Positions 16,792 to 25,298 of a stretch of 64,000 nt of DNA are shown here, piece by piece. The notes under the pieces are model-generated. The model was not told the origin of the DNA and did not search any database. It was given only the letters and a program-made list of their open reading frames with translations. The position numbers and the translations under genes are program-made. The first letter of the stretch is position 1; every line of letters begins with the position of its first letter. Location of the stretch: the NCBI GenBank assembly GCA_025934735.1, contig JAICWP010000001.1, positions 186,001 through 250,000 of the forward strand, given 5' to 3'. The DNA comes from Terriglobales bacterium. GTDB lineage: Bacteria; Acidobacteriota; Terriglobia; Terriglobales; Acidobacteriaceae.

Positions 16792-17895
16792 ATGACTGCT
16801 TTATCCGCCAGTCCGCTGGTCGAGCGTGTTGATGTGTCCGCTTACACTGTGCCTACCGACTCGCCAGAATCAGATGGAACTCTGAAATGGGATAAGACCA
16901 CCCTCGTGCTGGTGAAGATTCATGCCGGCGGCCACACCGGCCTCGGTTACACGTACGCCGGCAGTTCCGCCGCCAAATTGATCCAGAGCGTGCTGTCGGA
17001 GGTGGTGAAGGGAAGCGATCCCATGGCGATCACAGACACCTACATGGCCATGTGGAAGCGGATACGCAACCTGGGCCGACCGGGCGTTTGCTCGACCGCC
17101 ATTTCGGCCGTGGATTGCGCCCTTTGGGATCTGAAGGCGCGGCTGCTTGGCGTGCCGCTGGTGACCTTACTCGGCCAGGTGCGCCCGGGCGCCGCGGTTT
17201 ACGGCAGCGGGGGGTTCACTTCGTATTCGGATAAGCAACTGTCGCAGCAACTCGCGGGCTGGGTAGAGCAGGGCATTCCGCGGGTGAAGATGAAAGTCGG
17301 CCGCGATCCCAAGCGCGATCTTGAACGCGTGCGGGTGGCGCGCCAGGCCATTGGGCATGAGCCCGAGCTGTTCGTGGATGCGAACGGCGCCTATAGCCGC
17401 AAGCAAGCGCTCTACCAAGCGGAGTTCTTCAGCCAATCCAGCGTGTTCTGGTTCGAGGAGCCGGTTTCTTCGGACGACCTGCAAGGCCTGCGCCTGATTC
17501 GCGACCGCGCTCCGGCCATGATGGAGATTGCAGCCGGCGAGTACGGCTACGACATCTTCTATTTCCGGCGCATGCTGGAGTCCGGCGCCGTGGATGTGCA
17601 GCAGGCCGACATCACCCGCTGCGGGGGTGTCACGGCCTTCCTGCAGGTGGCGGCGCTCTGCCAGGCTCACAATGTGCCGCTCTCCGGGCACACCGCGCCC
17701 GCGCTCCATACGCATGCGGCATGCGCCGTGATGCCGTTCAAAAATCTCGAGTACTTTCACGATCACGTGCGCATTGAGCGCATGTTTTTTGATGGCTTGC
17801 CGCAGCTGGTGAATGGGGAGCTGCGCCCTGATCTGTCGCGCCCCGGCTTGGGACTCGAGCTCAAGCAGGCCGACGCGCAACGCTTCGCCGCTTAG
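16792..17895 (+). CDS. Mandelate racemase/muconate-lactonizing (enolase superfamily) enzyme
   Basis: A 367-residue enzyme that abstracts a proton alpha to a carboxylate. It has the catalytic Lys motif RVKMKVG (about residue 167), metal ligands in FVDANGAY, FEEPV and GEYGYD, then DITRCGG and SGHTAPALHTH in the barrel. The KxK Lys plus a downstream His allows either dehydration or racemisation; acid-sugar dehydratase is the likeliest use given the neighbour. The gene following nine bases downstream encodes an FAD/Fe-S dehydrogenase, so the two are an operon probably handling a sugar acid or hydroxyacid. No good ribosome-binding site precedes the ATG. Confidence 0.85.
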   Translation: MTALSASPLVERVDVSAYTVPTDSPESDGTLKWDKTTLVLVKIHAGGHTGLGYTYAGSSAAKLIQSVLSEVVKGSDPMAITDTYMAMWKRIRNLGRPGVCSTAISAVDCALWDLKARLLGVPLVTLLGQVRPGAAVYGSGGFTSYSDKQLSQQLAGWVEQGIPRVKMKVGRDPKRDLERVRVARQAIGHEPELFVDANGAYSRKQALYQAEFFSQSSVFWFEEPVSSDDLQGLRLIRDRAPAMMEIAAGEYGYDIFYFRRMLESGAVDVQQADITRCGGVTAFLQVAALCQAHNVPLSGHTAPALHTHAACAVMPFKNLEYFHDHVRIERMFFDGLPQLVNGELRPDLSRPGLGLELKQADAQRFAA

Positions 17896-17903
17896 GAGAG
17901 AAA

Positions 17904-20900
17904 ATGTCAGCCAGCCGTACACCTGTGGTCACCGACGAGGAACTCAGAAAACCCATTGAGATGCGCCCGGGCAACTGGCGCTCGGCCGAGATGGTGGACG
18001 TGCCCGGCCTGGAAGCGGAGCTGCGCACGAACGTGGAAGGCGAGGTGCGCTTCGACGCCGGCACCCGCGGCATGTATGCCGTGGACGCCTCCAACTACCG
18101 CCAGGTACCCATCGGCGTAGTGATTCCCAGGAGCCTGGACGACGTAGTGCAGGCAATGGCGACATGCCGCAGGTTTCGAGCTCCGGTGCTCTCGCGCGGC
18201 GGCGGCACTAGCCTGGCGGGCCAGTGCTGCAACGTGGGCATCGTCATTGATTTCTCCAAGTACTTGAACCACATTTTGGAGCTGAACCCAACCGAGGAGT
18301 ACGCCAGAGTGGAGCCCGGCACCATCTGCGACGACCTGGTGAATGCCGCGTGGCCGCACAAGCTGACCTATGGACCGCAGCCCGCCACCCATAGCCGCTG
18401 CGTTTTCGGCGGGATGCTGGGCAACAACTCCTGCGGCGCGCGGGCGCAGATGAACGGGCCGGCGGTAAACAATACAGAGGAACTGGACATCCTGCTCTAC
18501 GACGGAACCCGCATGAAGGCGGGCTGGCTCACCGAAGCCGAGTGGCAGGAGCGCATGCGCCAACCTGGGCGGGTGGGCGAGATTTTCGCCAAGCTGATGT
18601 CGCTGCGGAATCGTTATCAGCCACTGATTGAGAAAAACTTCCCCAAGATCATTCGCCGGGTTTCCGGCTATAACCTAGACCAACTCATCCCCGACGAGCA
18701 CGGGCGTATCAACCTGGCGCGCGCGCTGGTGGGCACCGAGAGCACCTGCATTACCATTCTGGAAGCCAAGGTCAAGCTGATCTGGAGCCGCCCCGAGCGG
18801 GTTGTGCTGCTGCTCGGCTATCCCGATGTGTACCAGGCCGGCGACGACGTTCCGGAAATGCTGAAGTATTCGCCCACGGCGCTGGAAGGCCTGGACGACC
18901 GCCTGATCGAAAATGTGCACAAGAAGGGAGGACCTCACCGCAAGTACCTGCCCATGCTGCCAGAGGGCAAGGGCTGGCTGATGGTAGAAATCGGCTACAA
19001 CGCGCAAGAGGAAGCGATCGAGCAGGCGCACCGGCTGATGGACGACCTGAAGAAGCGCTCCAGCCCGCCGAGCATGAAGCTGTTCGTGGACAAGGAAGAG
19101 CAGAAGCACATTTGGGAGATTCGCGAATCGGGACTGGGTGCAACCGCCTTCGTGCCCGGCGAGCCGGACGCCTGGCCGGGCTGGGAAGATTCGGCGGTTG
19201 CGCCCGAGAAGGTGGGCAACTACCTGCGCGACCTGCGCCAGCTCTACGACAAGTACGATTACAATCCCGCGCTGTACGGTCACTTTGGCCAGGGCTGCAT
19301 TCACTGCCGCGTGGATTTCGACCTCTACACCGCGCCGGGAGTAGCGAAGTACCGTCCCTTCATGGATGAGGCCACCGACCTGGTGGTCAGGTATGGCGGC
19401 TCGCTTTCCGGCGAGCACGGCGATGGGCAGTCGCGCGGCGAATTCCTAGCCAAGATGTTCGGGCCGGAATTGGTGGAAGCATTTCGCGAGTTCAAATCCA
19501 TTTGGGATCCGGACTGGAAGATGAATCCGGGGAAGGTGGTGGACCCCTACCGGATTGACGAAAACCTGCGCCTCGGGGCGAACTACGCGCCGTGGGAGCC
19601 GGCGACGCACTTCAAATACCCAGAGGATGGAGGCAGCTTCGCGCACGCGGTGCTGCGCTGCGTGGGCATCGGCAAATGCCGCCGTCTGGACGGCAAGCCT
19701 GATGACGACACCATGTGCCCCAGCTTCATGGTGACGCGCGAGGAACGCGACACCACCCGTGGCCGCGCCCACCACCTTTGGGAGATGCTGCACGGCGACG
19801 TCATCCAGGACGGCTGGCGCGACGAGCATGTGAAGGAATCGCTCGATCTCTGCCTTTCTTGCAAGGGCTGCAAGGGCGATTGCCCGGTCAACGTGGACAT
19901 GGCCACTTACAAATCAGAGTTTCTTTCCCACTACTGGGAGGGGCGGTTGCGCCCCCGTTACGCTTATGCCTTTGGCTGGATCAACAAATGGGCGCGCTTG
20001 GCGTCGATCGCGCCGGGCTTTGCCAACCTGTTCACCCAACTGCCGCTACTGCGCAACGTGGCAAAATTTGCCGTGGGTTCGCCCCAGGCACGCCAGATAC
20101 CGGCTTTCGCCCCGCAGACTTTTAAGGCGTGGTTCCGTAAACGTGGCGTTCGCAACCAGGGCCGGGAACAGGTGCTGCTGTTTGCCGACACCTTCAACAA
20201 CTACTTCAAGCCGGAAACGGCGCAAGCGGCGGTAGAAGTGCTGGAGGCGGCGGGCTACCAGGTGATTGTGCCCCAGGAGCCTCTGTGCTGCGGCCGCCCG
20301 CTGTATGACTACGGTTTTCTCGACATGGCGCAATCCTACTTCGATCGTATTTTCCAGGCGCTGGCGCCGGAAATCGAGCAGGGCACGCCCATGGTGGTGC
20401 TGGAGCCGAGCTGCTGTTCGGTTTTCCGCGACGAATTAAACGGCCTGCGTCCCGATTCGCGCCAGGCCCACAAGCTGATGGAGCAGACCTTCACCCTGGC
20501 CGAGTTTCTGCAAAAGAAAGCGGCAAATTATCAGCCGCCCAAACTGAAGCGCAGAGTGGTGCTCCACGGGCACTGTCACCACAAGGCCATCATGCGCCTG
20601 GATTGCGACAAAGAGCTGCACAAGAAGATGGAGCTGAATGTGAACGAGCGGGATTCCGGCTGCTGTGGCATGGCTGGTTCGTTCGGATACGAAAAAGAAA
20701 AGTATGAGGTTTCTATTAAGGCGGGAGAGCGCGTGCTGCTGCCGGCTGTCCGCAAAGCCGGGCTCTCCACCATCATCATGAGCGACGGCTTCAGCTGCAA
20801 AGAACAGATTGAGCAGGACACCGATCGGCACGCTTTGCACATCGCCGAAGTACTGGCCCTGGCGCAAAGGCACGGCCCGCATGGGTTGCGCAGTGTGTAC

Positions 20901-21029
20901 CCGGAAAAGGAGCTGGTGGAACCCCGGCTGCGCGCGCAGAAACGCTCTATGATGCGGGCCGGCATTGCCACTGGCGCCGTGCTCGCGGGCGCCGTTGCGG
21001 GTACGATTCTGTGGAGAAGGAGAAAATGA
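17904..21029 (+). CDS. FAD-linked oxidase fused to a CCG-type Fe-S domain (GlcD-GlcF/D-lactate dehydrogenase-like)
   Basis: A 1041-residue respiratory-type hydroxyacid dehydrogenase. The N-terminal half has the FAD_binding_4 fold (RGGGTSLAGQCCN near residue 93, then NNSCGARAQ), and the glycolate-oxidase C-terminal region carries YGHFGQGCIH and SLSGEHGDGQSRGEFL. The second half has a Cys-rich ferredoxin section (CVGIGKC and TMCPSF, then CLSCKGCKGDCP near residue 650) and two CCG-type segments (PLCCGRP/PSCCSVF and HGHCHHK/CCGMAGSFG). Unusually, it ends in a hydrophobic segment (AGIATGAVLAGAVAGTIL) with a basic tail, consistent with anchoring near the quinone pool. An AGGAGAG site precedes the ATG, nine bases after the previous gene. 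Confidence 0.9.
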   Translation: MSASRTPVVTDEELRKPIEMRPGNWRSAEMVDVPGLEAELRTNVEGEVRFDAGTRGMYAVDASNYRQVPIGVVIPRSLDDVVQAMATCRRFRAPVLSRGGGTSLAGQCCNVGIVIDFSKYLNHILELNPTEEYARVEPGTICDDLVNAAWPHKLTYGPQPATHSRCVFGGMLGNNSCGARAQMNGPAVNNTEELDILLYDGTRMKAGWLTEAEWQERMRQPGRVGEIFAKLMSLRNRYQPLIEKNFPKIIRRVSGYNLDQLIPDEHGRINLARALVGTESTCITILEAKVKLIWSRPERVVLLLGYPDVYQAGDDVPEMLKYSPTALEGLDDRLIENVHKKGGPHRKYLPMLPEGKGWLMVEIGYNAQEEAIEQAHRLMDDLKKRSSPPSMKLFVDKEEQKHIWEIRESGLGATAFVPGEPDAWPGWEDSAVAPEKVGNYLRDLRQLYDKYDYNPALYGHFGQGCIHCRVDFDLYTAPGVAKYRPFMDEATDLVVRYGGSLSGEHGDGQSRGEFLAKMFGPELVEAFREFKSIWDPDWKMNPGKVVDPYRIDENLRLGANYAPWEPATHFKYPEDGGSFAHAVLRCVGIGKCRRLDGKPDDDTMCPSFMVTREERDTTRGRAHHLWEMLHGDVIQDGWRDEHVKESLDLCLSCKGCKGDCPVNVDMATYKSEFLSHYWEGRLRPRYAYAFGWINKWARLASIAPGFANLFTQLPLLRNVAKFAVGSPQARQIPAFAPQTFKAWFRKRGVRNQGREQVLLFADTFNNYFKPETAQAAVEVLEAAGYQVIVPQEPLCCGRPLYDYGFLDMAQSYFDRIFQALAPEIEQGTPMVVLEPSCCSVFRDELNGLRPDSRQAHKLMEQTFTLAEFLQKKAANYQPPKLKRRVVLHGHCHHKAIMRLDCDKELHKKMELNVNERDSGCCGMAGSFGYEKEKYEVSIKAGERVLLPAVRKAGLSTIIMSDGFSCKEQIEQDTDRHALHIAEVLALAQRHGPHGLRSVYPEKELVEPRLRAQKRSMMRAGIATGAVLAGAVAGTILWRRRK

Positions 21030-21098
21030 TTTTTGAGCTGTCCGGCTGACTAGCTGCCTGGCTGGTTAGCTGGTCAGTCAGTTAGCCCGCCAGCTACT

Positions 21099-22319
21099 AT
21101 GCGCGACCACGACCGAATTGAACGGATCCGCCGCGGCCTGCAACGCGTGCAGTTGGACGCGATCCTCTGCACTTTGCCGGACTACGTGCTGCTGCTCTCC
21201 GGTTACTGGCCGGTTATCGGAGCCAGCATCGCCATTGCCACCAGCGAAGGTCGCATTTGCCTGATTGTTCCTGAAGACGAACTGGAGCTGGCACGTACAG
21301 GCTGGGCGGATGAAATTCACACCTTCACGCCCGGGCGCCTCGATAAGCTGCAGTCCACCAGCGAGGCTGCATTCCAGGCGCTACAGGCATGCGCTCACGA
21401 ACTGGGCATTAGCCATGCGCGAATCGGCTACGAGCATGGAGCCGCCAGCGAACCTGCGTCTTACGTGGGCATGTATCTATATGGCGCATCCATTGTGCAG
21501 TTGCTGATTGAAACGTTGCCGCAGGCCGCGCTGGTAGGAGCGGACACGCTGCTCGCCATCTGGGCCATGGTGAAAACTCCTTACGAGGTGGAGCGCATTC
21601 ACACAGCCTGTGAGATCGCCGATAAGGCTTTTGCGGCGGGCGCCGGTCGCCTGCGCCCGGGACTGAGCGAGACCGAGGCCGCCGGGCTGTTCCGCGGCCA
21701 TCTCAGCCAAGGAACCGGGCGCAAGGGGGTGCAGCGCGCTGATGGATTCGCCTTCTGCATGTCCGGACACAACTCGGCGAAGGCTTCGGGCGCTTTCGCC
21801 ATGTCACGCGCTCGAAAGATACAGCCAGGGGACCTGGCGCTGATTCATTGCAACTCCTACGCCGACGGCTATTGGACGGATATTACCCGCACATATTCGC
21901 TGGGAGAGCCGGATCGGCGCCGGGAGCAGATTTATGGCGCGATTTTCGAGGCCCGTGCCGCCGCCCTGGCCGCCATTCACCCGGGAGTGCGGGCTTCGGC
22001 CGTGGACCACGCCGCCCGCAGCATTCTGGCCGCGCACGGTTTTGAAAAAGAGTTCAAGCACCCAACCGGACACGGAGTAGGCTTCGCAGCCATCGCTCAC
22101 AATGCCCGTCCGCGCATTCATCCTAAGTCAGAGGAGCAACTGCAGGAGGGCATGGTGTTCAACATCGAACCGGCGGTTTACGTTGAGGGCTGGGGCGGTA
22201 TCCGCCACTGCGACATGGTAGCGGTGACGGGAGGCGGCGCCGAGGTGCTGACGCCGTTTCAATTGCGGATGGAGGATCTCATCCTGGATCCGCGCCATAT
22301 GCTGCGTGGGGCGGCGTAA
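21099..22319 (+). CDS. M24-family (Xaa-Pro dipeptidase/creatinase-like) protein with altered metal site
   Basis: A 406-residue protein with the N-terminal creatinase-type domain and the pita-bread C-terminal domain. The five metal ligands of M24 peptidases (D, D, H, E, E) read here His250 (IHCNSYADGYWTDITRTY), Asp261, His325 (HPTGHG), Glu357 (FNIEPAVY) and Cys371 (GGIRHCD). Two of the five ligands are therefore replaced, so a normal dinuclear aminopeptidase is doubtful; a metal-free hydrolase such as creatinase or a mononuclear enzyme are alternatives. It follows the FAD/Fe-S gene by 69 bp and is probably part of the same operon, suggesting a small amide or N-acyl substrate. Confidence 0.75.
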   Translation: MRDHDRIERIRRGLQRVQLDAILCTLPDYVLLLSGYWPVIGASIAIATSEGRICLIVPEDELELARTGWADEIHTFTPGRLDKLQSTSEAAFQALQACAHELGISHARIGYEHGAASEPASYVGMYLYGASIVQLLIETLPQAALVGADTLLAIWAMVKTPYEVERIHTACEIADKAFAAGAGRLRPGLSETEAAGLFRGHLSQGTGRKGVQRADGFAFCMSGHNSAKASGAFAMSRARKIQPGDLALIHCNSYADGYWTDITRTYSLGEPDRRREQIYGAIFEARAAALAAIHPGVRASAVDHAARSILAAHGFEKEFKHPTGHGVGFAAIAHNARPRIHPKSEEQLQEGMVFNIEPAVYVEGWGGIRHCDMVAVTGGGAEVLTPFQLRMEDLILDPRHMLRGAA

Positions 22320-22377
22320 GGGCGGGAGTCGGTAATCAGGAACTGGTCAGGCACTCGCCTGGCAGAAGCGGCGCAGT

Positions 22378-23541
22378 TTACTCCGCGAGCACTGGCTTGG
22401 AGTTTTCCCATCGGAGCAGCACTTCCGGCAACGCGCTCACGAATGTTCGGTACGCCTTGCGGCGCAGCCCTACATAACCTTGCGCGCCGCTGAACACGTC
22501 GCGCATGAGATATCGCACCCGCCGGCTGGCGGCGGTGAACTGCACCATGCGGTCGAGCACCGCGCCGCCCAGAAAATTTCCCCGGTAAAAACGGTCGGCG
22601 TAACGCGCCGCGGTTTCCAGTTCGGGCATAATCTCCCGGCGCACGGAATGGCTATAGCGGCTGGCATCGCCCGCTATGAGGGCTTGAGCCAGCAGATCGG
22701 CTGAACGCAGAGCATAGTACAAACCTTCTCCGGTGATGGGATCCACCAGCCCGGCGGCATCCCCGACCAAGGCCCAGCCGTCTCCCTGCAAGGTGAGTTG
22801 CCGCAGGGTGGCAGCGCGCGGCGCCGGCAGCACATGAGAATAGAACGTGGCTTGCTGCAGGTTGAAATGGCGCCGGGCAAGAAACTCTTCCAGCATCCGC
22901 CGCAGTTGGTGGGTAGGCGTTGCGTTCAGCTTGCCGCAAATCCCGGCGGAGAAGTGGTCGCGCCGGGGAAACAGCCAGATATACCCTTCAACCCCCCGCA
23001 AAAACGATATGTGAATGGAATCGCCGCTGCCGGGAATGTAGTAGCCGGCGGTGGCCATGAGGTCGGCGGGCGCCAGCGGGGCAGAGAAGCGGAAGGGATT
23101 GCGCGTTCCCGCGGCCAACACGAGGTAGGTTGCGCCGATTTCGGCCTGCCGCGTGCGCATGCGCCAATCCCCGGGCTCGCCGCCAATTGCGAGCACGCGC
23201 TCGCGCACAATTTCCGCGCCTGCCTCTTGCGCCCGGTCCAGCATCAGGCCGTTGAGCACGCGCCGCGAAAAAATGGCAATCGGCTGCTCGAGTTCGAACC
23301 ACGCACGCCGCCCGCCGGGACTGACCAGTTCGCAGCCGCGCACCCAGTTGCGCTCCACCTCAGCTTCGGCCAGGAAGGAATACTGCTGCAGGGCTTTGGG
23401 CGTAAGGCCACCGCCACAGGGCTTCTCCCAGGCAAGTTTTTCGTCAATGAGAACGACCCGGCGCCCTGCCAAAGCAAGTTGCGCCGCGGCCATGGCGCCG
23501 GCCGGCCCGCCACCCACTACCGCTATGGATTCTGAGGTCAT
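22378..23541 (-). CDS. Geranylgeranyl-reductase-family FAD-dependent oxidoreductase
   Basis: A 387-residue flavoprotein: dinucleotide fold VVGGGPAGAMAAAQLA at the N-terminus, the GGR signature EKPCGGGL, and the second FAD motif WALVGDAAGLVDPITGEGLYYAL. In this family the enzyme reduces isoprenoid double bonds (menaquinone side chain, lipids) or oxidises related substrates; the exact one is unclear. The ATG at 23541 was preferred over a TTG one codon upstream. It lies 90 bp downstream of the MBL-rhodanese gene on the same strand. It is convergent with the M24 gene. Confidence 0.8.
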   Translation of the reverse strand: MTSESIAVVGGGPAGAMAAAQLALAGRRVVLIDEKLAWEKPCGGGLTPKALQQYSFLAEAEVERNWVRGCELVSPGGRRAWFELEQPIAIFSRRVLNGLMLDRAQEAGAEIVRERVLAIGGEPGDWRMRTRQAEIGATYLVLAAGTRNPFRFSAPLAPADLMATAGYYIPGSGDSIHISFLRGVEGYIWLFPRRDHFSAGICGKLNATPTHQLRRMLEEFLARRHFNLQQATFYSHVLPAPRAATLRQLTLQGDGWALVGDAAGLVDPITGEGLYYALRSADLLAQALIAGDASRYSHSVRREIMPELETAARYADRFYRGNFLGGAVLDRMVQFTAASRRVRYLMRDVFSGAQGYVGLRRKAYRTFVSALPEVLLRWENSKPVLAE

Positions 23542-23631
23542 CAACGGTTTCGATGTTGTAATTGTTACACGCGGCGGAGGGAACTAAACTTGGGCCGAGA
23601 TTTTGAGACAAGCGCTGGGTTCTCGCCGCCT

Positions 23632-25002
23632 TCATCCGCTTACGCAGGGGAGTGCGGCCTGCTGCCAGGCATCGAATCCACCCACCACGTTGGTGATGCT
23701 GCGGTATCCCGCGCGCAACAGCAGGCTGCAGGCGATGGCGCTGCGGTACCCGCTCTTGCAGTGCACGGCCAAGGGCCGCTCGCGATCAACCCCCGGCAAC
23801 TCGCTGGAGAAACGGTCCAGCGGCCACCACAACGCGCCCTCAATGTGCCCGGCCTGCCATTCGTTTTCCCGGCGCACATCCAGTATTTGCAAGCCATTCC
23901 TGCGAGCACTCAACTCCGCCGCCGATATTTGCGGGACCGAGGCCAGCCCCAGGCCGGCATGTTTCCATTCTTCCAGCCCTCCAGCCAGCGCTCCGATGCA
24001 CTCTTCTATGCCCACGCGCGCCAGCCGCGTGCGGCTCTCCGCCACTCTTTCCGGCGACTCCGCAATCAGGACCGGCCGGCCCTCCAGCCCAAGTACAATG
24101 GCGGCCCAGGTGGCGAACTGGCCTGACAGCGGGATGTTGATGGAACCGGGCACGTGCCCGGCGGCGAATTGCTCGGGCGAGCGCGTGTCCAATGCATTGG
24201 CGCCTTCCTTGATGAGCGACTGCAGGCGATCGGGCGCAATAGGTGGCAGGGGTGGCAGGTCCTCAAGCGCGGATGCTCCTTCGCGGTTGAGTTCCGCATC
24301 CTGTGCGAAATAGGCGGGGCGCGGCGGCAGGTTGGCGGTGAGCTGTTGCACGAAATCTTCCCGGTTGCGCACCTGCAGGGCGGGATTGGTCAGCCGCTCG
24401 GTGCCGATGGTCGAAAAGCGGTCAGCCCGCATATTGCGTCCGCACAGCGAGCCCGCCCCGTGCGCCGGATACACCAGCACGCCATCGGGCAGGCGCAGGA
24501 GTTTTTCATGCAGGCTGTCATAGAGCATGCCCGCCAGTTGCTGGGCCGTGTATTGCTTGGAAAGGTCGGGTCGGCCGACGTCGCCGATGAACAGCGTGTC
24601 GCCGGTCAGGACCATGGCCGGTTCCGGCGATTTACCCAGATCGCGGACGACGAGGCACACCGCTTCTGCCGTGTGCCCGGGTGTCTCTAGCGCGGTGATG
24701 CGAACATCGCCGAAGCGCACCTCCGAACTGTCGCGCAAACGCACGTGGGCAAACCTGGCCCCGGCGCGCTCGCCCATATAAATGGTGGCCCCAGTGCGGG
24801 CGGCCAGTTCTTTGTGGCCGGAAACGAAATCGGCATGCAGATGGGTTTCAAAAATGTGGCGGATCTTCAGGCCTTGCTCTTGCGCCGCCTGCAAGTAGAT
24901 GTCCACATCCCGCTGCGGGTCCACCACCGCGGCTTCACCCTCTGACCCCAGCATGTAGGAAGCGTGCGCCAGGCAAGCCAGGTAGAACTGCTCGAAGTAC
25001 AT
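23632..25002 (-). CDS. MBL-fold hydrolase with two rhodanese domains (persulfide dioxygenase-like)
   Basis: A 456-residue protein. The metallo-beta-lactamase domain (about 1-240) has THLHADFVSGH, LETPGHTAEAVCL and FIGDVGRPDL, as in ETHE1/Blh-type persulfide dioxygenases. The first rhodanese domain (about 270-360) has lost its active Cys (LIAESPERVAES). The second (about 370-456) keeps it in AVHCKSGYRSAIA. Such fusions oxidise glutathione or protein persulfides and transfer sulfane sulfur in sulfide detoxification; the MBL part could instead be a plain hydrolase. It lies about 80 bp downstream of the small zinc-ribbon gene on the same strand. Confidence 0.85.
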   Translation of the reverse strand: MYFEQFYLACLAHASYMLGSEGEAAVVDPQRDVDIYLQAAQEQGLKIRHIFETHLHADFVSGHKELAARTGATIYMGERAGARFAHVRLRDSSEVRFGDVRITALETPGHTAEAVCLVVRDLGKSPEPAMVLTGDTLFIGDVGRPDLSKQYTAQQLAGMLYDSLHEKLLRLPDGVLVYPAHGAGSLCGRNMRADRFSTIGTERLTNPALQVRNREDFVQQLTANLPPRPAYFAQDAELNREGASALEDLPPLPPIAPDRLQSLIKEGANALDTRSPEQFAAGHVPGSINIPLSGQFATWAAIVLGLEGRPVLIAESPERVAESRTRLARVGIEECIGALAGGLEEWKHAGLGLASVPQISAAELSARRNGLQILDVRRENEWQAGHIEGALWWPLDRFSSELPGVDRERPLAVHCKSGYRSAIACSLLLRAGYRSITNVVGGFDAWQQAALPCVSG

Positions 25003-25083
25003 GGAGCCTCACCCCTGTGAGGGTGATTGTACGCCAAAAGCAGCTCCTGGCTGCCGGGTTCTAGCCCAAAGGCTGCAAACCCG

Positions 25084-25248
25084 TCAGCTCTTTTTGGACG
25101 TGACCGCGAAAAATGTGGACGGCTCCTGGATCACCTTCTTACTGCCGCATTTCGGGCACGTGACCTCACCCTTATCGTATTCTGCCAGGCTCTGAACCTT
25201 GGTAAACGTCTGGTCACAGTCCACGCAGAGAAATTCGTAAAGAGGCAT
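25084..25248 (-). CDS. Small FmdB-type zinc-ribbon protein
   Basis: A 54-residue gene read directly from the minus strand: it begins MPLYEFLCVDC and has two CxxC pairs (Cys8/Cys11 and Cys31/Cys34 in CPKC), the layout of FmdB/CxxC_CxxC_SSSS putative regulatory zinc ribbons. GGAGG sits about six bases before the ATG, which supports expression. It ends FFAVTSKKS. It lies between the BON-SRPBCC gene and the MBL-rhodanese gene with short gaps, so it is probably co-transcribed with one or both. The biochemical role of this family is not established. Confidence 0.88.
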   Translation of the reverse strand: MPLYEFLCVDCDQTFTKVQSLAEYDKGEVTCPKCGSKKVIQEPSTFFAVTSKKS

Positions 25249-25298
25249 AGAAACCTCCACCGCAACTTTTAAACTCTGAAACCAGGAAACTCTTTTTC

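Noticed and set aside
23632-25002. Sec-type read-through also in the MBL-rhodanese gene
   Set aside because: The frame is uninterrupted and its active rhodanese site uses CKSG.
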